A stretch of 59,661 nt of DNA from CALROG01 sp943369755. GTDB lineage: Bacteria; Pseudomonadota; Gammaproteobacteria; Burkholderiales; Burkholderiaceae_C. This document shows positions 38,588 to 47,359 of this stretch, in pieces. The translations under genes and the position numbers were made by a program. The DNA lies in contig CALROG020000023.1 in the NCBI GenBank assembly GCA_943369755.1, forward strand, positions 1-59,661, given 5' to 3'. The notes under the pieces were generated by a model that was given only the letters and a program-made list of their open reading frames with translations, was not told the DNA's origin and made no database searches. Positions within the stretch are counted from its first letter, which is position 1. Each line of letters begins with the position of its first letter.

Positions 38588-40005
38588 CCCTGAGCACAGC
38601 AACACTACAAGCGATGACGCGCGCCGCCGACCCGTTGGCGGACAACGCAGTCGGGACAATCGTCGGCCCCTGGGGCGATGCTACGGCTGCCCCCGGCCCC
38701 GGCATGGCGCGGCTGGCCCTGGCGACCAAACTCATGGCGCAGTGGCGCAGCAACGCAGTGCTGTCCGACTGGCGGCCCGATGACCCAAACACAGACCCGG
38801 CCGTGGTCGCCGTGCTGCGTGACTACCTGCGCCAAGGCAGCCGCCTGCCGGTGTGGGCAGACGCCGCCAAGGTGGCCCGTGCCGAGGCGGTGTTCATGCA
38901 AGAGGGGCCACTGTCGTGCACGCTTTTGTTTTGCGCCAGCCTGCCCGAATGCTATGTACCGCCGCAACTGGCCGAGGTGCTGCATGTGGCCGGGCAACTG
39001 GAGGCGCACACCGTCTACCGCATCCGCCAGACCGCCGCCATGGTGTTCCCGGTAATGCTCAAAGGCGGCCTGACCGACGCTGCGGGCTGTGGCGTGGCCC
39101 AGGTGCTGAAGGTGCGCTTGATCCACGCCACCATCCGGCACCTGATATTGCACGGCGCGCCCGAGCAGGCCCAGGGCATCATTGCCGCCAGCCTGACTGC
39201 CGGGCCGCAGCAGGGCGGGCACGCCGAGTTGCATCAAGCACTGATGGCGCACGGCTGGGACGTGGCTCAGCGCGGCCTGCCTTGCAATCAGCTGGAACTG
39301 GCCTACACCTTGCTCACATTTCACTATGTGTTTTTGCGGGGCATGCGCACCATGGGCCTGGGCCTGCCGGTGGCCGACGAAGAGGCCTTTCTTCACGCCT
39401 GGAACGTGGTGGGCCATGTGCTGGGCGTGCGCGACGAGCTGATGGCCAGCCAGTACGACGCGGCCAGCGAGCTGTTTGCCCGGATGCGGGCGGCAGGCTG
39501 TGCCCAGGCCGCTGTGCCCGATGTGCGCCCCGGCTTGGGGCAGGCCCTGGTGCAGGCCATGGCCCAGACCATCCGCGTGCCGGTAATCCGTGGCATTCCT
39601 GTGCCCATGACGCAGTGGCTGATCGGCCCGCAGTCGTCCAAAGACATTGGCATCAGCCATGCCGCCCGCTGGCCCGTGCGCCTGGCGTTCACGTTGGGGC
39701 GCGTGCTGACGCAAATGGTTGACCGCGCGGTGCGGCTGGTGCTGCCCCAGTTCTCGATTTCCCGCATGCTCACACGGGTGGTTGGCTACCACATGCTCAG
39801 CGGCTTCCTGCTGGACCAGACCCGTCCGCTGGGCCTGCCAGAACAGGTGCTTAACCCGATGCAGGATGCCGTGGCCGACTGGCACCACGAGCCGCGTGCG
39901 CCGCTCTGGCTGAACCGCCTTGAAGACGCTTTGACGACGCAAGGGCGCTGGCTGCCAAGCCGCCGCAGCAGCGACAATGTGCGGACTCAAGGGGGTGTGA
40001 CATGA
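38584..40005 (+). CDS. MpaB/Lcp-type oxygenase (DUF2236)
   Basis: The 473-residue protein matches the DUF2236 oxygenase family, which includes fungal MpaB (cleaves the farnesyl chain of mycophenolic acid precursor) and latex-clearing protein Lcp, a b-type haem rubber oxygenase. Key features are EAHTVYRIRQTAAMVFPVML, the candidate haem ligand His near 181 in KVRLIHATIRHLI, and LAYTLLTFHYVFLRGMRTMGL. ATG 38584 overlaps the upstream stop. No signal peptide is seen. It would cleave an isoprenoid double bond with O2; this is family inference. Confidence 0.75.
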   Translation: MTLSTATLQAMTRAADPLADNAVGTIVGPWGDATAAPGPGMARLALATKLMAQWRSNAVLSDWRPDDPNTDPAVVAVLRDYLRQGSRLPVWADAAKVARAEAVFMQEGPLSCTLLFCASLPECYVPPQLAEVLHVAGQLEAHTVYRIRQTAAMVFPVMLKGGLTDAAGCGVAQVLKVRLIHATIRHLILHGAPEQAQGIIAASLTAGPQQGGHAELHQALMAHGWDVAQRGLPCNQLELAYTLLTFHYVFLRGMRTMGLGLPVADEEAFLHAWNVVGHVLGVRDELMASQYDAASELFARMRAAGCAQAAVPDVRPGLGQALVQAMAQTIRVPVIRGIPVPMTQWLIGPQSSKDIGISHAARWPVRLAFTLGRVLTQMVDRAVRLVLPQFSISRMLTRVVGYHMLSGFLLDQTRPLGLPEQVLNPMQDAVADWHHEPRAPLWLNRLEDALTTQGRWLPSRRSSDNVRTQGGVT

Positions 40006-41777
40006 GCGGCAAATCTGGCAGCACAGGATTCACCACAACCGGCTGGCGCTGCGCGCTGGCCCTGGCCGCGGGGCTGTGGCTGGCCCTGCTCGGCACGCCC
40101 GCGCTGGCACAGCGCTCGGGGGAGTTTGTCACCACGCAAACCAGTTTCTGGATTGACAGCAAGGGCAACGCATCGCTGGAACAGGTGCTGCGCCTGCCCA
40201 GCACCCAGTTGGCCCGGCTGGACACCCCGCGGGCCTTCGAGCTTGGCCGTGGCGCGCTGTGGCTGCGCTACGAGCGCCCCACACTCGACCCGTCGCGACG
40301 CTGGTTTCTGGTGCTGGAGGGCGCGGCCTTTACCAACCGCGCGACGTTCTACCAACAAGTACCCGGCGGCACCTGGGCGGCCCAACAGGCAGGCGACCAT
40401 ATTCCGGTGGCCACCTGGTCCCACCCCGACCGCATGCCGGTGTTCGCGCTCGACCCGGCCGCGGCACCCACCGTGTGGCTGCGGCTGGAAAACTACCCGG
40501 CACCGCTGAGCCCCAGCCTGCAACTGCTGGACGCGCAGCACCTGCAAGGCAACCGGGATCTTTCATTGCTGATGCTGGGGGGATACCTCGGCTTTGGTCT
40601 GCTGGTGCTGTTTCTGGGCTGGGTCCATGTGCGGCTGTATCGCGACCGGGTGTTCATCGCCTACGTCAGCTACGTGGCCTGCATGCTGGGGTTCCAGATC
40701 GCCTTTACCGGGCTGGGCGGGTTGTTCTTCTGGCCAGGCCACTGGCAGTGGAATGACACCGCACCGGCCCTGTTCATGCTCTGGCTCACAGCCTCGGGCA
40801 TCTGGTTTGTGCGTGAAGTCAGCGCCGTGCAACGCCACCACCGCGGCCTGTACCGCTTCATGACCGCCTGGTCACTGTTTGGCTTTGCCTTTCCGGCGCT
40901 GTATTTCATGTTTCTCAGCCCGGCGGCGTTCAAACTGCTCAACATTTATGGCCTGCTGTCGGTGCTGCTGAGCATGGCGGTGTGCATCTGGGCCTGGCGC
41001 AAGGGCGAAGTCCATGCCGGCTGGACCGCACTGGGCTTTTTGCCGCTGCACCTGGCCTACCCGTTTCCGGCGCTGCGCAGTGCCGGTGTGCTGCCCGATA
41101 GCTGGGCCACGCAATACGCCGTGCTGATCGGCTCGGCCATCGAAATCCCGTTGCTTTTGTATATCCTGCACCGGCGCGCCAAGGACTTTGGCGAGAACAG
41201 CGCCCGCATGCGCGTGATCGACAGCACAGACCCCTTGACCGGCCTGACCGTGTTGCCGGTGCTGTTGCTGCGCCTGGCCGACACCTTGCGGCGGGCCCGG
41301 CGCAACCGCCACGAATGCGCGCTGGTGCTGGTTGATCTTTCCAACCACGGCGAGATCGTGGCCGACGGCGGCCGCGAGATGGGCGACCGCGCGCTGGTGG
41401 TTGCGGCGTCCCAGTTGTCCAACCTGGTGCGCGATGTAGACACCGTGTGCCGTGTCGCCAACACACGGTTTGCCATCCTGCTGGAGTCGCCCTACCGCCC
41501 GGCCATGTTGAAGCTGTTTGCGCAGCACATCATCGCCAAAGGCCTGGCTGGGGCACCGGTGCTGCCCCAGCACCTGGCGCCGCGCTTCAGGGTGGTCACG
41601 ATAGCCTTGCCCGACTGGACCGGCATCATCCCAACCGCCGAGGAAATGGATGTGGCGCTGTTGCTGGAACGCCTGCACCAGGGGCTGGAGCACCTGGATT
41701 CCAAGAAAAACGTTTTGCACCTGCCACTGCCCGTGCCGCTGACCGGGCCTGCGCCCAGCCCGACCGCGCCGGCCTGA
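40002..41777 (+). CDS. 7TM-DISM sensor with a degenerate GGDEF domain
   Basis: The 591-residue protein has a signal peptide (ending PALAQ), a periplasmic 7TMR-DISM sensor domain (about 40-180, a beta-jelly-roll fold), seven helices (about 185-395) and a C-terminal GGDEF-like domain (about 410-570). Where an active cyclase has RxGGDEF, this protein reads CRVANTRFAIL near 481-490, so c-di-GMP synthesis is not expected. It may bind nucleotide or signal to partners. It is the last gene of the operon and its ATG overlaps the oxygenase stop. Confidence 0.83.
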   Translation: MSGKSGSTGFTTTGWRCALALAAGLWLALLGTPALAQRSGEFVTTQTSFWIDSKGNASLEQVLRLPSTQLARLDTPRAFELGRGALWLRYERPTLDPSRRWFLVLEGAAFTNRATFYQQVPGGTWAAQQAGDHIPVATWSHPDRMPVFALDPAAAPTVWLRLENYPAPLSPSLQLLDAQHLQGNRDLSLLMLGGYLGFGLLVLFLGWVHVRLYRDRVFIAYVSYVACMLGFQIAFTGLGGLFFWPGHWQWNDTAPALFMLWLTASGIWFVREVSAVQRHHRGLYRFMTAWSLFGFAFPALYFMFLSPAAFKLLNIYGLLSVLLSMAVCIWAWRKGEVHAGWTALGFLPLHLAYPFPALRSAGVLPDSWATQYAVLIGSAIEIPLLLYILHRRAKDFGENSARMRVIDSTDPLTGLTVLPVLLLRLADTLRRARRNRHECALVLVDLSNHGEIVADGGREMGDRALVVAASQLSNLVRDVDTVCRVANTRFAILLESPYRPAMLKLFAQHIIAKGLAGAPVLPQHLAPRFRVVTIALPDWTGIIPTAEEMDVALLLERLHQGLEHLDSKKNVLHLPLPVPLTGPAPSPTAPA

Positions 41778-41790
41778 GCCGGCCAGGCCG

Positions 41791-42198
41791 CTACAGGCCG
41801 ATGGCCGCGATGCCGGCGCGCGCGATCTGCGCGTCTTCCGCCGACTTGACTCCGCTGACACCCACTGCCCCCAGCACCTGGCCGTCCTTGACGATAGGTA
41901 CGCCGCCTTCCAGCAGGCCCTTGAGCTCGGGTGCGCTCAGAAACGAGACCCGCCCGGCGTTGATCATGTCCTCGTAGACCTTGCTTTCGCGCCGCCCGAT
42001 GGCGGCGGTATTGGCCTTGGCGGGCGCAATGTGGGCCGATATCGGCGCCGCCCCGTCCAGACGCTGCAGCCACAGCAGGTGGCCACCATCGTCTACCACG
42101 GCGATGCTCACGGCCCAGTTGTTCTTGAGCGCCTCCGCCTCGGCAGCAGCGGCAATCGCCTTGACGTCGGCGGATTCGAGAAAAGATTTGGTTTTCAT
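41791..42198 (-). CDS. GlcG/HbpS-family protein
   Basis: The 135-residue cytoplasmic protein is of the GlcG/HbpS (DUF336) type: AVSIAVVDDGGHLLWLQRLDGAAPISAHIAPAKANTAA, followed by GVPIVKDGQVLGAVGVSGVKSAEDAQIA. HbpS binds haem, while GlcG sits in glycolate operons; this one stands alone. ATG 42198 gives the family start. It converges with the 40002 operon (13 nt apart). Confidence 0.85.
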   Translation of the reverse strand: MKTKSFLESADVKAIAAAAEAEALKNNWAVSIAVVDDGGHLLWLQRLDGAAPISAHIAPAKANTAAIGRRESKVYEDMINAGRVSFLSAPELKGLLEGGVPIVKDGQVLGAVGVSGVKSAEDAQIARAGIAAIGL

Positions 42199-42346
42199 GC
42201 GACGGGAACTTGTAAAAACAGCAGAGGCTAGAAGCATAACGGCAGTACGGCTATTGCCCCGCAAGCCACTTGAATCGCCCTAGAATGCGCCCACCTGCCC
42301 CAATGCAGACTTTTGCGATCGACCATCCTGAAAGGAGTCAATGACC

Positions 42347-43036
42347 ATGAATGAGCAAGTCCAGACCATCGACATCGGCTATGCCGCTTCGGCGCAGCAG
42401 CGCAACCGCGTGCTGCGCAACACTTACTGGCTGTTGGCCTTGAGCCTTGTGCCCACCGTGCTGGGTGCCTGGCTCGGCGTGGCCACCGGCATCACCCGCG
42501 GCCTGACCGGCGGCGTCGGGCTGATCGTGTTTTTTGCCGGCGCTTTTGGCTTCCTGTTCGCCATAGAGAAAACCAAAAACTCGGCCGCCGGGGTGCCGGT
42601 ACTGCTGGCCTTCACCTTCTTCATGGGCCTGATGCTGTCGCGCATGATCGCCATGGTGCTGGGCTTCAAGAACGGCTCCGAGCTGGTGATGACGGCCTTT
42701 GCCGGCACCGCAGGCGTGTTCTTCGTCATGGCCAGTCTGGCCAGCGTGATCAAGCGCGACATTTCGGGCATGGGCAAGTGGCTGTTTGTCGGTGCTCTGG
42801 CCATCATGATCGGCGGCATCATCAACGTGTTTGTGGGCTCGTCCACCGGCATGCTGGTAATCAGCGTCATGGCCATCGGCATCTTCAGCGCCTACATGCT
42901 GTATGACCTGAAGCAGATCATTGACGGCGGCGAGACCAACTACATCAGTGCCACGCTGGCGCTGTACCTGGACATCTTCAACGTGTTCCAGAGCCTGTTG
43001 GCAGTGCTGGGGTTGACCAGCGGCAGCAACGACTGA
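42347..43036 (+). CDS. BI-1/YccA-family membrane protein
   Basis: The 229-residue protein has seven membrane helices (for example LALSLVPTVLGAWLGVATGI, LIVFFAGAFGFLFAI, LFVGALAIMIGGIINVFVG) and ends in LALYLDIFNVFQSLLAVLG, matching YccA/Bax-inhibitor-1 proteins. E. coli YccA modulates FtsH. The ribosome site AAAGGAG is 9 nt from ATG 42347 but only 3-4 nt from ATG 42341, so 42347 is preferred. A strong terminator follows. Confidence 0.88.
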   Translation: MNEQVQTIDIGYAASAQQRNRVLRNTYWLLALSLVPTVLGAWLGVATGITRGLTGGVGLIVFFAGAFGFLFAIEKTKNSAAGVPVLLAFTFFMGLMLSRMIAMVLGFKNGSELVMTAFAGTAGVFFVMASLASVIKRDISGMGKWLFVGALAIMIGGIINVFVGSSTGMLVISVMAIGIFSAYMLYDLKQIIDGGETNYISATLALYLDIFNVFQSLLAVLGLTSGSND

Positions 43037-43057
43037 CGCCTGCGCCAACCAAGCAAC

Positions 43058-43083
43058 AAAGGGGCCGAAAGGCCCCTTTTTTT
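43058..43083 (+). terminator. Intrinsic terminator of the BI-1 gene
   Basis: AAAGGGGCC, GAAA loop, GGCCCCTTT, then a 4-T continuation. It lies about 20 nt after the stop on the plus strand. Confidence 0.9.
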
Positions 43084-43120
43084 GTTTGAGCGGGCCTGGT
43101 GGCGCAATCAGTTGACCCGT

Positions 43121-44587
43121 TCAGTCAACCCGGTCAAACACCGCAATGCTTTCCACATGCGCGGTATGCGGGAACATGTTGACCACCCCGGCCGCCGCAC
43201 AGCGGTACCCGGCCTGGTGCACCAGCAGCCCGGCGTCGCGGGCCAGGGTGGCGGGGTTGCAGCTGACATAGACAATGCGTTGGGGCCGCGCCCACCCCTG
43301 GGCGGCGGCGGGCAACGCCAGCGCCTCTGGCGCGCCGATCTGGGCCTGATGAATATCAGACAGCGCCTTGACCAGCGCAAAAGCGCCCTCGCGCGGCGGG
43401 TCCACCAGCCATTTGTCGGCCACGCCGTCTTGCAGCAACACCTCGGGCGTCATCTCAAAGAGGTTTCTTGCTACAAAAATTGTAGTGGCTAGCGCAGCAC
43501 CGGTGCGGGCTACAGCCTTATTTAGCATTAAATTGTCGCGCGAACGGGCCACCAGCGCCTCGCTGCCCTCAATGCCCAGCACCTCGCGCGCACGGGTGGC
43601 CAGCGGCAGCGTGAAGTTGCCCAGGCCACAAAACCAGTCAATCACCCGCTCGGTGTTGTGAACGTCAAGCAAGCGCAACGCCCGCGCCACCAGCACCCGG
43701 TTGATCTGTGGGTTGACCTGGGTGAAATCGGTCGGCCTGAACGGCATGGTGATGCCGAACTCAGGCAGCGCGTAAGACAATTCCGCTGCTCGCCCCGAAC
43801 CGGCTGCGTTGGACCCGGTCGAAGGGTCATCCAGCAGCTTGACGGTATCTGGCCCCTTGGACTGCAGCCACCACTGCACGCCGGGGTGCGCCGCCGCAAA
43901 CCCGCGCAACCTGGCCAGGTCGCCAACGCTCAGGGGTTCCAGGTGCCGCAGCACCAGGGCCGTCACCTCGTCACCGCAGGCCAGCTCGATCTGGGGGCAG
44001 GTTTCAATCGCATCCATCGAGCCGATCAGCGCGCGCAACGGCAACAGCATGGCGCTGACATGCGGGGGCAGCACATGGCACACGCTCATGTCAGCCACAT
44101 AGCGGCTTTTGCGCTCATGAAAGCCGATCAGCACCACACCCTTCTTGTGCACATGGCGTACTGACAGCCGGGCCCGGTAGCGGTAGCCCCAGGTCGGCCC
44201 CTCGATCGGGCGCAGGATGTTGTCGGCCTTGACCTTGCCCAAATGCCAGAGGTTGTCTTCCAGCACCCGCTGCTTGACGGCCACCTGCGCGACCGGATGC
44301 AGATGCTGCATCTTGCAGCCGCCACAGGCCCCGGCATGCAGGCCGAAATGCGGGCAGTCCGGCTGCACCCGCTGCGACGACTCGCGGTGAATCGCCGTCA
44401 GCGTGGCCTGCTCCCAGTTGTTCTTCTTGCGGTACACGCTGGCACTGACCTGCTCAAACGGCAATGCACCTTCAATGAACACCACCTTGCCGTCGGGGCG
44501 TCGGGCCACGCCCTGAGCCTCAATGTCCAGTGCGTCAATTTCCAGCCAGCCCTCGGGCAACGGCTTTTTTTCAAACTCGTCATTCAT
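43121..44587 (-). CDS. rlmD: 23S rRNA m5U1939 methyltransferase RlmD
   Basis: The 488-residue enzyme has a TRAM-like N-domain, the [4Fe-4S] cysteines in CPHFGLHAGACGGCKMQ, the SAM-binding FCGLGNFTLPLA and the catalytic Cys in IVYVSCNPATLARDAG. E. coli RlmD has about 430 residues. Two segments look inserted: DDPSTGSNAAGSGRAAELS near residue 260, resembling a REP-type sequence, and NKAVARTGAALATTIFVA near 355-372, which is family 1 repeat copy D read in antisense. The frame stays open through both. Start ATG 44587. Confidence 0.95.
   Translation of the reverse strand: MNDEFEKKPLPEGWLEIDALDIEAQGVARRPDGKVVFIEGALPFEQVSASVYRKKNNWEQATLTAIHRESSQRVQPDCPHFGLHAGACGGCKMQHLHPVAQVAVKQRVLEDNLWHLGKVKADNILRPIEGPTWGYRYRARLSVRHVHKKGVVLIGFHERKSRYVADMSVCHVLPPHVSAMLLPLRALIGSMDAIETCPQIELACGDEVTALVLRHLEPLSVGDLARLRGFAAAHPGVQWWLQSKGPDTVKLLDDPSTGSNAAGSGRAAELSYALPEFGITMPFRPTDFTQVNPQINRVLVARALRLLDVHNTERVIDWFCGLGNFTLPLATRAREVLGIEGSEALVARSRDNLMLNKAVARTGAALATTIFVARNLFEMTPEVLLQDGVADKWLVDPPREGAFALVKALSDIHQAQIGAPEALALPAAAQGWARPQRIVYVSCNPATLARDAGLLVHQAGYRCAAAGVVNMFPHTAHVESIAVFDRVD
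43468..43534 (+). repeat. Dispersed palindromic repeat, family 1, copy D, inside rlmD
   Basis: It reads TTGCTACAAAAATTGTAGTGG, then CTAGCGCAGCACCGGTGCGG, GCTACAGCC and a TTATTTAGCATTAAATT tail. It lies within the rlmD coding sequence in antisense and keeps the frame open, adding about 8-20 residues. Confidence 0.85.
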
Positions 44588-44617
44588 GCCTGAATTGTCT
44601 CAGGCCGCCTGCGAGCC

Positions 44618-45466
44618 TCAGGGCTTGAGGACGTCGCGCAAGAACCCGGCCGTCGCCTGCTGGGCCAAGGGCAGGTGAAACAGGGTGTGCGGCGCGCCAG
44701 GAATCAGGACGATGGAAGACAGCTTGTTGTCTTTGAGCGCGTCGCCGCAATGCCCCTTTGCAGCCGGGTTGCCAAGCCATCCGTTGGCAGGGGAGAAGAA
44801 CGGATCGGTGGTGCTGATGATGTTCAGCACCGGGCGGTCTGCTGGCAACGCCGAGCGATGACTTTCCACGAAGTAATTGTTTTCGCAGCTCCACGCAAAC
44901 AGCATGCGCCCGGAAAATTCGCTTCCGGTATAGCGCGCTACCGCCGGGGCCCCTTCACTGGAGCCGGCCAGCACCAGGCGGGAGGTGTCGGCCCAGGGCT
45001 GAGACGGCAAGGCCTGCAATGCCAGCCTGATCTCCGACAGGCGCAGCGCGTGAATTTTTTCGTAGACATCCTTGCCCACCGGCGACTTGTACGTCAGCCG
45101 GTCAGCCAAACCGAACGAATCGGGCGCAATGCTGGCAACCCCCTGAGTGGCCAGCCATAGCTGCCAATCGGCAATCGCCTTCAGTGCAAGGCCCGAGGAG
45201 CCATGCAGGAATACCACCACCGGTGCCTTGGCCTTGACGGTTTGGGGTGCGTCGCGAAGTGGCCCCGCATAGACCGCCCCGCCGGTCACGCTGGCAGGCA
45301 ACACCAGGGCCGCGCCCTGGATCACGGCGCGCGCCGAGGCCTCGGTATGCGTCACCGCGCTGCCTTTGAGCTCACCGGGCGGCGCAAGCTGGGCCCACAC
45401 AGCAGGTGTGGCCAGCAGCAAGGCCCACAAAAGACGGGGGGCACGAAAAGGGTTCATGGTGTTCAT
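44618..45466 (-). CDS. Secreted alpha/beta hydrolase (dienelactone-hydrolase-like)
   Basis: The 282-residue protein has a signal peptide (LLWALLLATPAVWAQ) and the fold core APVVVFLHGSSGLALKAIADWQLWLA, with the nucleophile in LVLAGSSEGAPAVARYTG and a C-terminal His (PGAPHTLFHLP). The elbow reads G-S-S-E-G, typical of dienelactone-hydrolase-like enzymes. ATG 45466 follows AGGAG by 7 nt. It is divergent from a LysR regulator with an AT-rich inverted repeat between. Confidence 0.82.
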   Translation of the reverse strand: MNTMNPFRAPRLLWALLLATPAVWAQLAPPGELKGSAVTHTEASARAVIQGAALVLPASVTGGAVYAGPLRDAPQTVKAKAPVVVFLHGSSGLALKAIADWQLWLATQGVASIAPDSFGLADRLTYKSPVGKDVYEKIHALRLSEIRLALQALPSQPWADTSRLVLAGSSEGAPAVARYTGSEFSGRMLFAWSCENNYFVESHRSALPADRPVLNIISTTDPFFSPANGWLGNPAAKGHCGDALKDNKLSSIVLIPGAPHTLFHLPLAQQATAGFLRDVLKP

Positions 45467-45522
45467 CGGTCGCTCCTGAAGTTGTGCGGACTCTAGGCGC
45501 AGCACCGCAGAACGTCCAATGC

Positions 45523-45548
45523 ATAAATTCAAATGATTCATAATTTAT
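45523..45548. promoter_or_regulatory. Candidate LysR operator
   Basis: ATAAATT (45523-45529) and AATTTAT (45542-45548) are perfect 7-bp arms 12 nt apart, with a smaller ATGATTCAT palindrome inside. It is just before the LysR start and between the divergent genes. Confidence 0.5.
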
Positions 45549-45552
45549 TGCT

Positions 45553-46479
45553 ATGAATCTGAGTCAACGCCAGCTAAAGATCTTTTCCACCACTGCGGCC
45601 CTGGGCAACATCTCGCGGGCCAGTGAGGCGCTGCACATCAGCCAACCCGCTTTGACCCGGGCGCTGCAGGAATTTGAGGCACAACTTGGCGTTGCGCTTT
45701 TCACCCGCACCACGCGCAAGCTGAGTCTGACCAGCGAGGGTGAACGGTTTTTGCCGGTTGCCAGAAACCTGCTGGGCGACATGGCACACGCTGTGCAGGT
45801 ACTGCATCAACAGGCCGCGGGCCTGCACGGCACGGTAACGCTGGCGGTTGGTACCGCCTTCGGCACAACTGTTTTGCCAGTCATTCTGCGCGGCTTTGCC
45901 AAAACCCATCCGGGCGTGCGGGTGCGGCTGATGGACGACAACAGCGCGGGCATTACCGCCCGGGTTGCGCGCGCCGAGGTTGACCTGGGCCTAGGCTCAC
46001 CAGTCGGCGACACCGGCGCGCTGCGTTGCCACAAGCTGCTGGAGGCACCGATCGGCCTGTTGGGCGACGCGACAGTGTTCCCACTGCTGCTGGCAAAAAC
46101 CGCGTCTGCTCTGGCTGGCTTGCCGCTGCTCAAGGAACCGGCCGACACCAGCATCGCCCACCTGCTGCGGGCCCATGGCTCCGAGCTGGTGGCCCAGATG
46201 GACAGCGGCATTGAAGTCTCCAGCCTTTCGCTGCAGCTCGCGCTGGCGGCATCTGGCGTGGGCGTGGCGGTGCTGTCGGCGCTGGGGGCGTCACATCCGC
46301 AGGCCAGGGGCCTTCGCTTTGTGCCGCTGCGCCCAAGGGTGGCCCGCGAGGTGTTCATGATCACCCGGCGCGACCAGGCTCCCGGTGCCTCGGTCCGCGC
46401 GCTCATGACCGCCATTGAAGCCGCCGTGGCGCAACCGATTGCAGGCCTGCATGCCGCCGTCAAGCTGGCACGCCCCTGA
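45553..46479 (+). CDS. LysR-family transcriptional regulator
   Basis: The 308-residue protein has the winged helix MNLSQRQLKIFSTTAALGNISRASEALHISQPALTRALQEFEAQLGVALFTRT and the effector-binding half (for example PVGDTGALRCHKLLEAPIGLLG). It is divergent from the secreted hydrolase, suggesting it controls that gene, and its own start lies a few nt after an AT-rich inverted repeat. No effector can be named. Confidence 0.93.
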   Translation: MNLSQRQLKIFSTTAALGNISRASEALHISQPALTRALQEFEAQLGVALFTRTTRKLSLTSEGERFLPVARNLLGDMAHAVQVLHQQAAGLHGTVTLAVGTAFGTTVLPVILRGFAKTHPGVRVRLMDDNSAGITARVARAEVDLGLGSPVGDTGALRCHKLLEAPIGLLGDATVFPLLLAKTASALAGLPLLKEPADTSIAHLLRAHGSELVAQMDSGIEVSSLSLQLALAASGVGVAVLSALGASHPQARGLRFVPLRPRVAREVFMITRRDQAPGASVRALMTAIEAAVAQPIAGLHAAVKLARP

Positions 46480-46484
46480 GCTGT

Positions 46485-47270
46485 TCAGCCCCAGGCCGCC
46501 AGGTATTCCTGCCAATGCGCCTCTGCGGGTGCGAGGTTGCCCAGCGTCTCTTTCACGGCGCTGATCTCCAGGTCGTACTCCTTCTCGGTCAGCCCGCCGC
46601 GCATCTTCTGGAAACGGCAGTACAGCAGGTAGGTGTTCATCACATCGGTCTCGCAGTAGCGGCGGATTTCATCCAGCTTGCCATCCAGATAGGCGCTGTA
46701 CACCTGCGAGCCGTCCATGCCCAGCTTGCCGGGGAAGCCGCAGAGCTTGGCCATTGCGTCCAGCGGCGCATTGTTTTTGGGCTGGTACAGGGCCAGCAGG
46801 TCCATCAGGTCCAGGTGACGCAGGTGGTAGCGGCTGATGTAGTTGTTCCACTTGAACTCGCGGTCATCGTCGCCCAGGTCCCAGTACTTGTCGGCCACCA
46901 CACCGTGCTTCAGCCCGCGGTAGTGCAGCACCGGCAAATCAAAACCACCGCCGTTCCAGCTCACCAGCTGGGGCACGTGCTTTTCAATGCTGTTGAAGAA
47001 GGTTTGCACCACCTTGCCTTCGCTGGCACCGTCCTTGTCCACGAACGAATGCACGCGCAGGCCCTCGGCGTTGCGGAACACGCAAGAGATAACCAGAATG
47101 CGCTGCAGATGCAGCGGCATGAAGTCGCTTTGCCCCTTGTCTTTGCGCTCCTGCGCCCAGGCGGCGTAGACCTGGGCGTCAGTGAAGTCCGGCGGGTCCT
47201 GGCGCAGCGCACGCAGACCAACGATGTCGGGGATCGATTCGATGTCAAAAACAAGTACCGGCCAGGTCAT
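46485..47270 (-). CDS. 3'-5' exonuclease-like protein (PolB-type RNase H fold)
   Basis: The 261-residue protein matches predicted PolB-like 3'-5' exonucleases: the DEDD acids appear in VLVFDIESIPD, LVSWNGGGFDLPVLHYR and CETDVMNTYLLYCRF. It would trim DNA or RNA ends using two metal ions; the true substrate is unknown. ATG 47270 is preferred; the extra upstream codons belong to family 2 repeat DNA. It lies convergent to the LysR gene at 45553, and the following rpoS block is on the same strand. Confidence 0.84.
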   Translation of the reverse strand: MTWPVLVFDIESIPDIVGLRALRQDPPDFTDAQVYAAWAQERKDKGQSDFMPLHLQRILVISCVFRNAEGLRVHSFVDKDGASEGKVVQTFFNSIEKHVPQLVSWNGGGFDLPVLHYRGLKHGVVADKYWDLGDDDREFKWNNYISRYHLRHLDLMDLLALYQPKNNAPLDAMAKLCGFPGKLGMDGSQVYSAYLDGKLDEIRRYCETDVMNTYLLYCRFQKMRGGLTEKEYDLEISAVKETLGNLAPAEAHWQEYLAAWG

Positions 47271-47325
47271 GCTACCCCCACGCCCGGCCATACCGGGCTG
47301 CCCCCCGAGGGGGCCTTCGCTTGCT
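47271..47325 (+). repeat. GC-rich dispersed repeat, family 2, copy 2
   Basis: ACCCCCACGC and, after 20 nt, CTGCCCCCCGAGGGGGCC match the copy at 6393-6468. It lies between rpoS and the exonuclease gene. Confidence 0.5.
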
Positions 47326-47359
47326 TGAAGCGGTTCTGCACTGCGCTCATGCCAACATG

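Noticed and set aside
41786..41802. Match of GCTACAGGCCGAT to the family 1 repeat
   Set aside because: Only about 13 nt, in the end of a normal coding sequence, with no central hairpin.
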